NCBI GenBank assembly: GCA_025667525.1
Contig: CM046882.1
Span: forward strand, 522,624,618 to 522,688,617
Source: Glebionis coronaria
Taxonomy: Eukaryota; Streptophyta; Magnoliopsida; Asterales; Asteraceae
Direction of reading: 5' to 3'
Length of the DNA stretch: 64,000 nt
Within the stretch, counting starts at the first letter, position 1; every line of letters starts with the position of its first letter. Positions 34,727 through 46,324 of this stretch are shown piece after piece. The notes under the pieces were generated by a model. That model did no database searches and was not told where the DNA came from. It saw nothing but the letters and a program-made list of their open reading frames with translations. The position numbers and the translations under genes are program-made.

Positions 34727-34736
34727 CTCCCCCTAA
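34727..34736 (-). other. Polypurine tract of the copia element
   Basis: On the minus strand TTAGGGGGAG lies two bases before the LTR start, the expected plus-strand priming site. Three similar tracts occur at 47489, 47695 and 49578. Confidence 0.75.
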
Positions 34737-34781
34737 GGGAGGTCACTCCACGTTACAAAGTTCTAAACCTAGTATACTATA

Positions 34782-35354
34782 TGTTGATGCAAAAGTTGGT
34801 TGATCCTTGCTAGACCCGAATTAGGTTTAATTCGGGTTGGCTGGGTACCGGCTCCTGCACCAAGTGAATCGTCTGGTTGGGATCCTGCACACTAAACAAC
34901 ACGCGTTAAGCTTACCGTGGGAAGGTTTCCCACGATTAGACTCCGGCGTGAGAGTAAGTAATCGATTTAGGGTTATATGTGAGTTTAGAGAGAATTGTGA
35001 TACCTTTGTGGAACCCTTGGGGGTTCCTTTTATAGGCAGTGAAACCCCAGTGGGCTTTCACTGACCCTTCGGCCCCAAGGAAAAGATAAGCACCAGAATT
35101 TAGAATGATTGCTATCTTCTAATTCTGGCAATGAATATCTCTTCCTATTAGGATTAAGATATGCTTAGACAGAATATTATTCTGCCTGATCTTATGTCGG
35201 CCGCTTTGGGCCGTGGGCCGCACACATGTGCGAGCACTGTTCACTCAAGCCCATAAGCCTGAGTGATATTTATCCACCCATTTACGATGGGCCGGATACG
35301 GGTAGTACCCGTGGGCCGGGCTCATGACCCGGTTTGGGGGACTATACGTCATCA
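34782..35354 (-). repeat. 3' LTR of element B
   Basis: It begins TGTTGATG on the plus strand and ends CGTCATCA. On the element's own strand it starts TGATGACG and ends CAACA, as in A. A perfect hairpin (34916-34934, CGTGGGAA/TTCCCACG) corresponds to the A hairpin with an extra base pair. Confidence 0.95.
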
Positions 35355-35366
35355 TGTCCCCCCAGT
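35355..35366 (-). other. Polypurine tract of element B
   Basis: On the minus strand ACTGGGGGGACA directly abuts the LTR. Element A has the identical tract at 61508-61519. Confidence 0.8.
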
Positions 35367-35760
35367 CTAGTTGTTACAGCCGTAGGCGTAACCTCTAGAC
35401 TATCAAGCTGCCCTCCGGTCTTACCAAGAAAGGCCTAAGAAATGATAATGGAAATTTAGTTCCGGCCGCACGTGGCAACCGGTCGTATAAATATCCCTTA
35501 GTGAATACTACCGCAGCCGCGCGCGATGGCCGAGACAAATTAAATGCAACATTTAATATGGTCTTACGTAAGAGCCGCATAACCCGACAAGAATCCCGTC
35601 GCATTAATGATATGCAACAATCCAGTCGTATATCTGCAAAAAGTGCATGATTACTGACCAGCCTCGAGCCACACGAAACTGTTTAAGAAATGACCCGTGG
35701 GTCCCCTACTGACGTTACAGAAATGTCAGAAATCCTATCCATTGGATAGGAAATGTGACT
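35367..35760 (+). other. Upstream region of the element B accessory gene
   Basis: This non-coding stretch lies between the polypurine tract and the accessory promoter. It includes a block with TGACCCGTGGGTCCC and TGACGTT that is also present in A near 61160-61200. A minus ORF at 35395-35604 has no recognised match. Confidence 0.55.
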
Positions 35761-35812
35761 GACACGTGTCAAGAATCCATGGCACCTCGGAAACCGAAGC
35801 CACCCTATATAA
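35761..35812 (+). promoter_or_regulatory. Promoter of the element B accessory gene (G-box plus TATA)
   Basis: The perfect palindrome GACACGTGTC (G-box core CACGTG, 35761-35770) lies 35 bases upstream of a TATATAA box (35806-35812). The start codon follows at 35968. Element A keeps the same palindrome and spacing on its own accessory strand (61119-61128 and 61076-61083). G-boxes bind bZIP and bHLH factors in plants. Conservation of both elements in two diverged copies suggests a real internal promoter on the strand opposite to gag-pol. Confidence 0.65.
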
Positions 35813-35967
35813 GGGTGAGCATGCGTGTATGTTACACACACAATTCATTCATCCCCCCCGCCATTGTTAATCTTCAAGCTTTTCCTTCACAACTTTTGCC
35901 TTCATTTCCACGGACATCCATCACCGCAGGTTAGATCACCACGCCCTTAAAAACCTTTTCATAAATT

Positions 35968-38686
35968 ATGGTTAAGGATAACCCCCTCATCACGGACGTC
36001 CTGAATGTGATGTCGGGAGAAAAATACCTCGACTTCCTGTCGAAGTACTATGTGCCTGAAAGCGTACACCCCACCTTTCCGGGTGATGGTGAAGCTATTA
36101 CAGACGCACCGGCGGGGAAAATAGGCATATACACCCGCCTATTTGACTCAGCCAACTACCGTATTCCGCTATCGAAGTTCTTAGTAGATCTTCTCATGTA
36201 CTATGACTTTCATATCACCCAGCTCCACTGCATAGGGGCGTGTAAGATCAACCAGTTTGAGATTACATGCCACACTTGTAGGGTAACCCCCACCGTTAAC
36301 CTGTTTAGGGCTTTCTATTTTCCACAGTTGGTGAACGGGTGGTTGTCGTTCAAGAAACGTCCCGGCAATTCCCCGATGACATATAGGAAACCCCTTGACT
36401 CCCTGAAGAATTGGTACGACCATTACTTCTTTGTAGATGAGAAGGTATTCCCCACCCCCTTTGTACTTAAAACCAAAGCCCCAAGAGATTATCCGCCCAA
36501 GCCTAAAGACTATAGTAGCCGGGACCTGAAAATATTAGATACCCACCGCACGGAATTTCATAGAGGGTTGCCGGAGAACTTTCTGTGCTTGGTAGGAATA
36601 AGTCGTCGTTACTTTGGGAGGGATGACTTGTATCCGTGCTTCTTAACGGAGCAAGGCGAGGGTAGGTTATATATACCTTGTATATCCAATATGTCGCGTA
36701 TATTTAAAATGTTACTAACCCACATACTTCTCCAATCATTTGCAGAGATGAACCTTCACGGATTGATTCGCCAAGGCGACCCCATGAAGGTGAGGGAAGG
36801 ATTCCGGCCGTTGAAGCCGAATGAGCTCCCTTTGCTGGAAGCATTGGCCGACCGTACTATTCCATTGGAGGAGACAACCGAACCCAGGTCAGACGAGGAG
36901 GAACCTGTTATCGAAAAATCCCCATTGGATTTTCACAACGAAGATGGTGACGACCCATTGCTGGAGGGAGGCACCATTAACCAGGAGGAGGAGCGCGACC
37001 TGAATGAAGACAATACGCAAGCTTCCGGATCCTCCACACGTACTTCAAAAAAGAGGAAGACAACCAGGCGTGTGGCAAAAAAGATTGGGGAGGATGCCGG
37101 GGTTGCGAATGCTCCTCCCAAGAAGTTGCGACCAGACCATCCTCAATATCAGGGGGATGGCAACACCATGCCTGGTCAGGCCGACACTACCCCGACCATG
37201 GAAGGGCCCGTTCTTCGTGTCGCTCCAGTGAACGCCGTAGCCCCTACCGGCCCAGATCCTACTACTGGCACCTCGTAAGTACCCATCCCGATGATGATTT
37301 GTATCCTCGCATGATATATGTAGACTAAAAAAAAAGTTATCTTGTTTTTTAATCACAGGGTAAATCCGGCGGTCGCAACTCAAGGAGAAGAGGTGGGGAG
37401 AAATCCATCCCCCGCGGTTACTAACAATCCTCCTTCCCCCACCCATGCCAAGGAACCGTGCCACGAAGGGCCTGAGGAGAGCTTGCGTCTAGCCTGGAAC
37501 CTATCAAGCTTGACACGGCTAGAAGCCGAATCAGAGTGCTCGGAGTTCATTGAACACATCACTCCGCCCGTCCTCGCACAGGATTTGGATGAGCTGGACC
37601 ATGAGGCTTTAATCGAGCAGTTTGATGTGTCATCTGCACATCAGGTCACGGTGGGTGCCGCGCTGAGACGCAGACTGATCAAGGCCCTCACCAATGTGAG
37701 CCGTGCCGACAAAAGGATCGCCCGCCGGGAGGCTTTGGTTGTGAAGAGCGAGAAGACCATTGCGTCTTTGCAAGCGGCGTTGTTGACTGCTGAGGCGACG
37801 GTAAAGGAGCAGGCACTCCATGCCGAGACAAGAGAGAAGCGCATCGCTGAATTGGAGGCCCTTGTAGTCGCATCAAATGAGAAGGTAATCTTCCAAATAT
37901 GTTGCTCATATATTTCTACTCCTTGTGTGTATGTAGCCCAAAAATATATTCGTACACTAACTCCCAATCTTATACGCAGGTGTCTGCGGCTGAGGCGGCT
38001 ACCAAGGCGGTGACCGTGCAATCCTTCAGCATTGCTCAGGAGCGCGACGCACTGAAGGAGGAATTGAAGCAAGCTCAAAGCAACTTTGAAAATCACGTTG
38101 TCGCTGGCGATGAAGAGTTGAGCCGGGTGGTCGCCAGCTGTGTGGAGAGAGTATGCCCCCCCTACTGAGTGCAACAGCTGGCCGTAGGTGGATTATCGGG
38201 CAAGGGATGCGGCTTGCCATAAGCGGGGCTCTTAACGCTCCACACCTATTGCAAGCCTTTGCTGGGGTTGTATTTGACGGGATCGACCGTGGTAGGCATG
38301 AAGGCATGATCCAAGCTGCGGAAATGATCACCAAAGGTGAGGATATCACCCGGCATCCGTATCACAACCTCTCCGCAGCGGGGAAAATGACTGCGTCCAT
38401 GGACGCCTTGGCCAACCTTCAACACCCACTTCTGGACGAGCTTGAAGCCTTGAAAGACGCTCCCAACGAAATAATAATGTCTCGGCTGAGTGCTAACCCA
38501 ACCCCTTTGACGCTGGCTACCTATGACTGTATATCCAAGGCTGTGTCAGGTGAGAAGCCGCTTAATGAAGCTTTAGACACTCTTGCCGTCAAAGTTCAGA
38601 ACGGGAAAGATGCTCGCGGGGAGGCTCTCCGTGCTTTGATTGAGGAAGGAAAGAAGGATCTAGAAGAATTCCTCCCCCCCATGTAA
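35968..38686 (+). CDS. Element B accessory gene, four exons, Transposase_28-like protein with one frameshift
   Basis: Proposed exons are 35968-36661, 36746-37274, 37359-37884 and 37980-38686. Introns start GTAGGT, GTAAGT and GTAATC and end TTTGCAG, ATCACAG and TACGCAG. Splicing keeps the reading frame at each junction. The exons total 2456 nt, one short of a multiple of three, explained by a C7 run near 38156 where the frame breaks. The N-terminal 180 residues (LFDSANYRIPLSKFLVDLL, LKNWYDHYFFVD) resemble the plant 'putative gypsy-type transposon' domain (Pfam Transposase_28). The middle is acidic with a basic stretch (KKRKTTRR, a possible nuclear signal). Exons 3 and 4 are rich in Ala, Glu, Lys and Leu heptads and are probably coiled coil. 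The biochemical function is unknown. The gene runs convergent to gag-pol. Confidence 0.7.
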
Positions 38687-39390
38687 CTTGTATGTTTGTA
38701 GACATTTGTATTTATATTCGTCCGTGTATGTACACGGCTAAGACATGCATGTAATAACTTGTCTTTTTATTTTAGAAGTCCGTGTCAACCACGGCCATTT
38801 TGTTTGTTTAATTTTTAAACTTGTGTATCTCATTGCAATCCAATGCTGCGTGACATATCACGTCTTACATACAAGTCCAATTTACTAGACATGCGACGTG
38901 CGTCTTTATTATGCGGATCACCGTATGGCTGTAGCATATGAAACTTACCCCAACGTCTTGTGAGTAAGGTGTCTAGTAAGGATACGTGATCCGTGCGGCT
39001 GGGGTTGCATCCCTCTTACGCGGCAAGTTGAATTAGTAGGTTCACTTAATCCTCTTACCCCACCTGGAGGCGTTTGGTACATGTACGGTATTTTGAGGGA
39101 ATGCATACGAAAGAAGCATGGCATATTATAACACAATTAAAATTCATACGGCTAACAAAGAATCTAACAAAGAAGACAATAATTTGCACGAAACAGGCCG
39201 TGGAGCTAGCTAGGCACCACGTCATTTTATTAGAACATTTACATTTTTTGTTTGAACAATGATGACAAGTCCTAAAAAAGTCCATAAAGGAAACTTAAAC
39301 AAACATAAGAAAAACAAATAAGACAAATAACCCGCATGGTTCTTTATTAAGACCACCTATAGCAAAGTATCCATGCGGGAGCCGTAGCTT
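38687..39390. other. Convergent 3' spacer of element B with two hairpins
   Basis: This lies between the accessory stop and the gag-pol stop. It carries CCGTGTA-TG-TACACGG at 38722-38737 and CCGTG-TCAAC-CACGG at 38780-38794, the counterparts of the two hairpins in A. The block at 38935-39075 is shared with A (32581-32720). It probably holds the 3' ends of both transcripts. Confidence 0.75.
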
Positions 39391-42300
39391 TCAAAGATAG
39401 CACCTTTTTAGATTGGCGATGTTCCATGTGCGCTCTAGGTCGCGGCCATCCATATCGCGTAGCTTGTACGCGCCTCGTCCCAAGGCTTCAGTGACTTCAT
39501 ACGGTCCTTCCCATTTAGGGCCCAGTTTTCCTGTATTTTCCACGCGACTTGCTTCGTTAGCACGATAGACATAGTCTCCCGGTCGAAAAGAAACACCTTT
39601 GACCTTGGCATCGTAATAAGCCTTCATCTTAGCCTTGGACTTAGCTTCATTGATGGCTGCTAATTCCCTTTTTTCCTCCAACAGATCTAGGTTGATTCGC
39701 AGCTGTTCATCATTTGTGACGGCATTAACCTCCGCCGTGCGGATGGTAGGCATCCCTATTTCTGCTGGTATAACGGCTTCAGTGCCGTAAGCCAATGCAA
39801 ACGGAGTATCTCCGTTGGCTGTTTTTATCATGGTTCTATGTGCCCATAGCACATGCGACAATTCCTCGACCCATTTGCCCTGTCGTTCATCCAGCCGCGC
39901 CTTAATCCCATTCCCCAAGCTCCTATTTGCTCGTTCGACAAGGCCGTTCGTTTGTGGATGCTTGACAGACGCGAAGCGCCGCTTGATGTTCAATGATGCA
40001 CACCAGTCTTTGAATGGGTTATCCGTGAACTGTTTGCCGTTGTCTGATATAATTTCTCCAGGTAGACCGAAACGGCATACAATGTGTTCCCACACAAACT
40101 TCTTGACCTGCTTACCCGTGATAGATTTTACTGCCTTGGCTTCTATCCATCGTGTAAAGTAATCCATTGCAACAATCAAGAATTTAACCCCTCCCGCAGC
40201 TACAGGAAATGGTCCTGCGATGTCAATTCCCCACTTGTAGAATGGCCATGGGGACGTGATAGGTGTAAGCTCCTGCTGTGGGTGCCGCGGTACTGGCCTA
40301 TGCACTTGGCAATCATTGCATCTGCGAATCATGTCGCGCGCGTCTCTGTGCATAGTGGGCCAATAGTATCCTGTTCGTAAGGCTCGAGCTACCACGGATC
40401 GTGGACCTGCATGCATGCCGCACAATCCTTCGTGTATGTCACTAATCACATAGGCCGCCTGGCGTGGTCCAACACACCGCAGCCACGGCTGCAAGAAAGA
40501 GCGCTTATAAAGGATGCCTTCCCGGAGTTCGAAATATTGTGACTTCCTTCTAACGCGCCTTGCTGCTTTTTCCTCGTCTGGGAGTGTTCCGCTAGCCAGA
40601 TAGTTGATGATTGGGGTCATCCACGTAGGTCCCTCTTCTTCAACTATCGCAGTCACTTCCCCTTCCGTAATAGACTTTTCTTTGAGTATCTCCACCAAAA
40701 CCTGTTTAGACAAGTGAGCGAAGCTTGTGGACGCGATTTTACTGAGGGCGTCCGCTTTCTTGTTCTCGCCCCTTGGTACCTGCTTGATGGAAAACTTACT
40801 GAAAGTTGCGATTAACGTCTTGACTTTTTCCAGATACCTGACCATGTTGTCCTCCTTAGCCACATACCCACCTAGAATATGGTTCGCGACAAGCCGTGAG
40901 TCCACGTAGGCCTCAAGGTTGCGAACTCCCATTCTAGCGGCGATTTTTAAACCCGCAATTAATGCTTCATATTCCGCTTCGTTGTTGGTGGCCGTGAACT
41001 CAAAACAGAGGGCGTACGTGAATTCCATACCTTCTGGATTTGTAAGGATGAGGCCTGCCCCGGATCCGTCTGTGCATGAGGACCCGTCCGTGAATAGCAC
41101 CCAAGGTTCCGATAGGGCCTCCTCTTGCTTAATGATTGGTTCTCCCTCATCCGGCTTCTCGATCAGGAAATCTGCCAAGATCTGGCCTTTAACAGCCGTC
41201 CTTGGTCTGTACGATATATTATGCCCCCCCAGTAGGATGCTCCACTTCTCTAGTCTCCCTGCTACGTCTGGTCTAGATATAACCTGCTTGATTGGCTGAT
41301 CCGTAATCACGACAATCGGGTGCGCCTGAAAGTACCGGCGCAGCCTCTTTGTAGCAAATACTAGTGCTAGTACCAATTTTTCCATGGGGGAATAGTTCAG
41401 CTCCGCTCCTTGTAATGTTCTACTTATAAAGTAGACCGGGGTCTGTATTGTGTCTCTGTCCGTCATCAGTACCGCGCTTATTGCGCCATGGGTAGCCGAG
41501 AGATACATAACAAGCTCCTCCTTTGGGCGGGGAGCTACCAACATGGGGAGAGATGCGAGATGCTGCTTGAGTTGGCCAAAGGCTTCCTCAGCTTCCTTCG
41601 TCCAACGAAAGTCTCCCTTTCTAATACACTTCTTCAGTGTCTTAAATAAGGGCAGTGACTTCTCTGCGGATTTGGATAGAAATCTATTTAGTCCGGCTAA
41701 CTTCCCATTCAGGGATTGTACCTCCTTCCGTGTCTGTGGGGACGGTAGCCGTATCACTGCGTCCGTCTTCTCTGGACAAGGTTTGATGCCGTTTGGGTCA
41801 ATCAAATATCCCAAGAACATTCCTTCTGTTGCACCAAACGTACATTTCTTTGGATTTAACTTCATATTAATCCTTCTCAGCGTGTCGAATGTCTCCTGGA
41901 CATCCCGGAGGAGTGCCTCCTCCGTGTGGCTTTTTATCACCAAGTCATCAACATATACCTCCAAGTTGCGTCCTATTTGTGATTCGAAAGCTTTATCCAC
42001 CAACCGCTGATACGTAGCGCCGGCGTTCTTTAATCCAAACGGCATTTTCGTATAGCAATATACGCCCTGGCTTGTGTGGAACGCAGTTTTTTCTTCATCC
42101 TCCTCCGCCATCTGGATTTAGTGATACCCTTTATATGCATCCAAGAAGCATTTGAAAGGATATCCACACAAAGATTCTACTTTCCAGTCAATTTCTGGAA
42201 GCGGGTAACAGTCTTGTGGGCAGGCCTTGTTCAGGTCCGTGAAATCCACGCACATGCGCCAACTTCCATCATGTTTCTTGACCATGACTGGATTGGATAA

Positions 42301-45054
42301 CCACTCGTGGTAGTATACCTCGCGCATAATGCCTGCATCCACCAGTTTCCGCACTTCCTCCAATATAACTTGGCTTCTTTCGGGCGCCTGGCCGCGCTTC
42401 TTTTGCTTGATGGGTTGGTACCCTTGGCGGATCTGGAGCTTATGCTCTGCTATCGTACGTGGCACACCCGTCATATGTTTCGGCTCCCATGCGAATATGT
42501 CCAGATTTGCACTTAAAAGTGCACACATGGCCCTTTTGCCGCTATCTGAGAGTGCCCCTCCTATGGATACCTCCTGTTCCGGGTAGTCAGGGTGGATGGC
42601 CACCTTCCAATTGGGTGGTGGTGCCCCATCCTTGGGTGGTACAGGTGGTGCCGGTGTTGTCACGGTGTGACACTCGGACGTCGGCACGACTGTATTATAA
42701 ATAGTAACGATTCCCCCATCAACTGGGAACTTAATCATTCCGTGTGCCGTAGAGGGTACTGCTCGGATAGCCAAAATGCCTGGTCGGCCTATGATTCCAT
42801 TATAAGGGGAATGTGAACGTATCACCATGAAGTTCATCCACGTTGTAGTGGAATGTTCCTCATTCCCAATGGTGACAAGCAGACGCAACTGCCCTATTGG
42901 CCAGATAGTATCTCCACTAAAGCCAGTAAGCGGCGACGTGGCCGGTACTAATTGGCTTCTTATCTCTGGGCATAACTGCACAAAGCAGTGTTCATATAAT
43001 ACCTCTGCTGACGATCCTCCATCCACATACATGCGGCGGACATTGTGCGTTCCAATGCTTATCTCAATAGTGAGAGGCGCATCAACCACGTCACTTGCTG
43101 TGATGAGAGGGAATGAGATTTCCTTGCCGCGGGAAAATTTTTGGCCAATTTTCTGTCTAGTGCGGCGCTGTCTGGATTGGATCATGTATATGGTAGAAGG
43201 CTTGTCCTTTTGGGGGTCCTTCTTATCATACTTCTTGTTGTTGTCCTTTCCGTCTTTCCAATCCTTAACCAGGTGCTTAAGCTTGCCTGATTTGATTAGC
43301 GACTCAATATGCTTCTTTAGCTGGATACACTCCTCCGTGCCGTGTCCTTTGTCATTATGGAATTCGCAGAAGCGACTTCCCTGCCGACGTTCCGGGGGTG
43401 TGGTCATTGGGGGAGGCCTTGGAAAATTCGCCCCTTCAGTCAACAAGATCTCCCGGTAGGACATCTTTAGGGGGGTGAACTTGTCGTCTGACCGTCCGCC
43501 TTTGCTCTGGCTCTTATAGTCCGAGGCCTTGTTATTGTTCTGGTTGCCTTGACCACCCGACTGTCTCCTGGACTGGTCATTTGAGCGGTACCCATTCCCT
43601 CGGGATGGGTAGGCTGCGGCCACCGCTGTCTCTCCCTCTATGAAATTCCTCACTCTCTCCATGAGGTCATCATATCTTTCTGGACGCTTGTCGTTGAGAC
43701 GCCTGATCAGTTCTCTGTCTGTTATGGCGTGCATGTAGTCCGAGATTTTCAGGAGCTCTGGCATGGTTCTCGTGCGTGTGCACTCATCATTGAAGCGTTC
43801 AGTGAAGGCTTCTGTGGACTCCCCCGGCCGTTGCTTAACGGTTGCCAATGAAACCGGATCCCTATTATACTTCTTCCTCTGAGTATAATTGTTTTCGAAC
43901 GCAGTGCGTAGTTCCGTGAAACTATCAATGCTTCGTGGGGGGAGTGCCTCGAACCAGTCACGAGCGTTACCAATTAAGGTCGAATTGAACATTTGGCACC
44001 ATATGGGCATGGGCCATCGCTCAATTTTAGCCTGAGTATCAAATATTTTGAGGTGATCGACAGGATCACCGGACCCATCATACGTTTTGATACATGCCGG
44101 CATGCGACGTTTGGTGTCCTCAGAGTAGTTCCGTATGCGAAGGGTAAACGGATCTTCCCTAGGATCAGCCCATGGCCGTGTGAGCCTAGGGTCATCCCAT
44201 GGTTCACACCACGGACGCGAGAGGTCCTCTGCTTCCGTATCCCTATAGTGGGGGCCACCATAATACTCATCATTGCTTGGTGGTGGTGGCGTGCGCCTTG
44301 GCCGGCGGCGTTTGGGCGGATGGTCATCTGAGTCCTCCCCAGACGGATCTGGGGACGGTGGTGGTGCCCCGCCTTTCGAGTAGGGACCATTTTTTTGAGA
44401 CGAGCCAGGAGCCTTCCTTCCTGTGTTCATTCTATCCCACACACTTGGGCGGCGTGTGGTTCTGGTCAGCTCTCGGTCTGGCCGCTCGGGTGAGCCATCC
44501 GACCTTTCCCCATCTTGAGGTTGCGTTAATTCTTGCATGATGCGATCCCCTATGCGTTCAAACACATTCCGGGGTTGAGGGTCTTCCTCAAAGGTTCCCT
44601 GCTCCCGAGGCTGGGTCCTCCTTTTTCTCCGATTTCGGGAAGGAGTGGATGGTCCACTGTCGCCAAAGTTGAGTCGGGCTTGGAGGTTCCTTCCCAGGCT
44701 CAATCTTGATGCGATCCCTGGGACGATCCTTTCAAAATTTTGAGTGAGAACTCGAGTGAGCTCGTCCTCGCTGAGTGGTTGAGCTTCCACTTCTTCCTCC
44801 ATTAAGGGTCTACGTGGCTCCTTGTTAGGAGGGGCTGGCGCACTTCCCGGATCAGGGTTGTCCAGGGTTGAAGTGGGCGGGGGTGTCACCGAGACCGTGC
44901 TCGTCACCCCTGCGGACTGAAGACTGCTACGGTTACCTGGTCCGCCTGCGAGGCGGCTAGGTGATTGGTTGGGAATAAGAATCCCTTCCCCTGAGGGCTT
45001 CCGATTCCCAGGATTCACGTTCCTGGGGTTAACTGGCGGATGCCCCTTCGTCAT
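39391..45054 (-). pseudogene. Element B gag-pol, one nonsense codon in reverse transcriptase
   Basis: From the ATG at 45054 the frame spans 1888 codons including the final stop and one internal TAA (42118-42120, codon 979), where A has Gln in GYHQIQM. The first part holds Gag, the CX2HX4HX4C knuckle, the DGGS protease and the start of reverse transcriptase. The second part holds the YVDD box, RNase H (TDGSS, NNEAEYEAL), the integrase HHCC knuckle, a complete D,D,E core and the GPY module. The nonsense codon splits the RT fingers from the palm catalytic box, so no functional RT is made without readthrough. All other blocks look intact, and integrase keeps the Gln that A has lost. Confidence 0.93.
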
Positions 45055-45097
45055 TGAAACGATCGAGATGAGGTTTTGTTCTAGCTTAGTGTTAAGG

Positions 45098-45114
45098 TCC
45101 CACGGATGGCGCCA
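45098..45114 (-). other. Primer-binding site of element B
   Basis: On the minus strand TGGCGCCATCCGTGGGA follows the 5' LTR, identical to the site in A. Confidence 0.65.
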
Positions 45115-45117
45115 ACT

Positions 45118-45689
45118 TGTTGATGCAAAAGTTGGTTGATCCTTGCTAGACCCGAATTAGGTTTAATTCGGGTTGGCTGGGTACCGGCTCCTGCACCAAG
45201 TGAATCGTCTGGTTGGGATCCTGCACACTAAACAACACGCGTTAAGCTTACCGTGGGAAGGTTTCCCACGATTAGACTCCGGCGTGAGAGTAAGTAATCG
45301 ATTTAGGGTTATATGTGAGTTTAGAGAGAATTGTGATACCTTTGTGGAACCCTTGGGGGTTCCTTTTATAGGCAGTGAAACCCCAGTGGGCTTTCACTGA
45401 CCCTTCGGCCCCAAGGAAAAGATAAGCACCAGAATTTAGAATGATTGCTATCTTCTAATTCTGGCAATGAATATCTCTTCCTATTAGGATTAAGATATGC
45501 TTAGACAGAATATTATTCTGCCTGATCTTATGTCGGCCGCTTTGGGCCGTGGGCCGCACACATGTGCGAGCACTGTTCACTCAAGCCCATAAGCCTGAGT
45601 GATATTTATCCACCCATTTACGATGGGCCGGATACGGGTAGTACCCGTGGGCCGGGCTCATGACCCGGTTTGGGGACTATACGTCATCA
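45118..45689 (-). repeat. 5' LTR of element B
   Basis: This copy is 572 bp and identical by eye to 34782-35354 except for one G. Its TATA box reads TATAAAAG on the minus strand at 45363-45370. The R-region hairpin is at 45252-45270. Confidence 0.95.
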
Positions 45690-45984
45690 CTATACTAAGT
45701 CTTCGTTCTTTAGCTCGTAGTCCTTTCTTCTTTTCTTTCTTTTGTTGTGAATATGTTGGTTTGATCTTTTTGGCTTTGACTTGAGAGCATTGTTCTTTGG
45801 CCTTTCACGTGCGATCTTTGCCTTTCTTGTGAATTTTGCCTCCTCGTGACTTCATGTTCCACACACTTACGTCTTTTTGTTGAATTCTTGAAAGCTTCAG
45901 AGTTTGGTACAGCGGAAGACTTCATCTTGTACTTTCTTGAATTTTTGTTGCAAAAGATATAAGCATGTGGGAACGACTTTTACA

Positions 45985-46089
45985 GGTACACCGCAACACC
46001 ACCGTCTTTACTGGTACACAGCAACGCCACCGTCTTCAACAGGTACTCAGCAACGCCACCGTCTTTAGCAGGTACACAGCAACGACACG
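45985..46089. repeat. Tandem repeat, 28-29 bp unit, about 3.7 copies
   Basis: Units begin GGTACACCGCAACACCACC, GGTACACAGCAACGCCACC, GGTACTCAGCAACGCCACC and GGTACACAGCAACGACAC. They differ by a few substitutions. Confidence 0.9.
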
Positions 46090-46324
46090 AATAAAATGGC
46101 TTTGAACATTTTATTCTAATTCGGTAGCATTTTACCTCCGGTCGGTGAAGACCGTTGGACGATATTAGATATCGTACCCGTGACGGATAGTTTCAATTAA
46201 GTAACTTCCTGACAGGATTTCGCGGGTAAACTCGTTCTCTTTATTCGACCGTCCAAAGCTGACTGCGAACATAAAGAGTGAATCACTTGGATAAATTATC
46301 CTTGTGATTAAAAGCCGTCAATAC

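Larger units (their letters stand above)
34782..45689 (-). mobile_element. Element B: second copy of the Tat family, nested in the copia element
   Basis: LTRs at 34782-35354 and 45118-45689 differ only in the length of a G run (five versus four). The target duplication CTATA is at 34777-34781 and 45690-45694. Gag-pol is on the minus strand and the accessory gene on the plus strand, the same relative layout as in A. B is the youngest insertion of the nest, since it sits inside the copia element that sits inside A. It is nearly intact: one nonsense codon in gag-pol and one single-base slip in the accessory gene. Confidence 0.95.
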
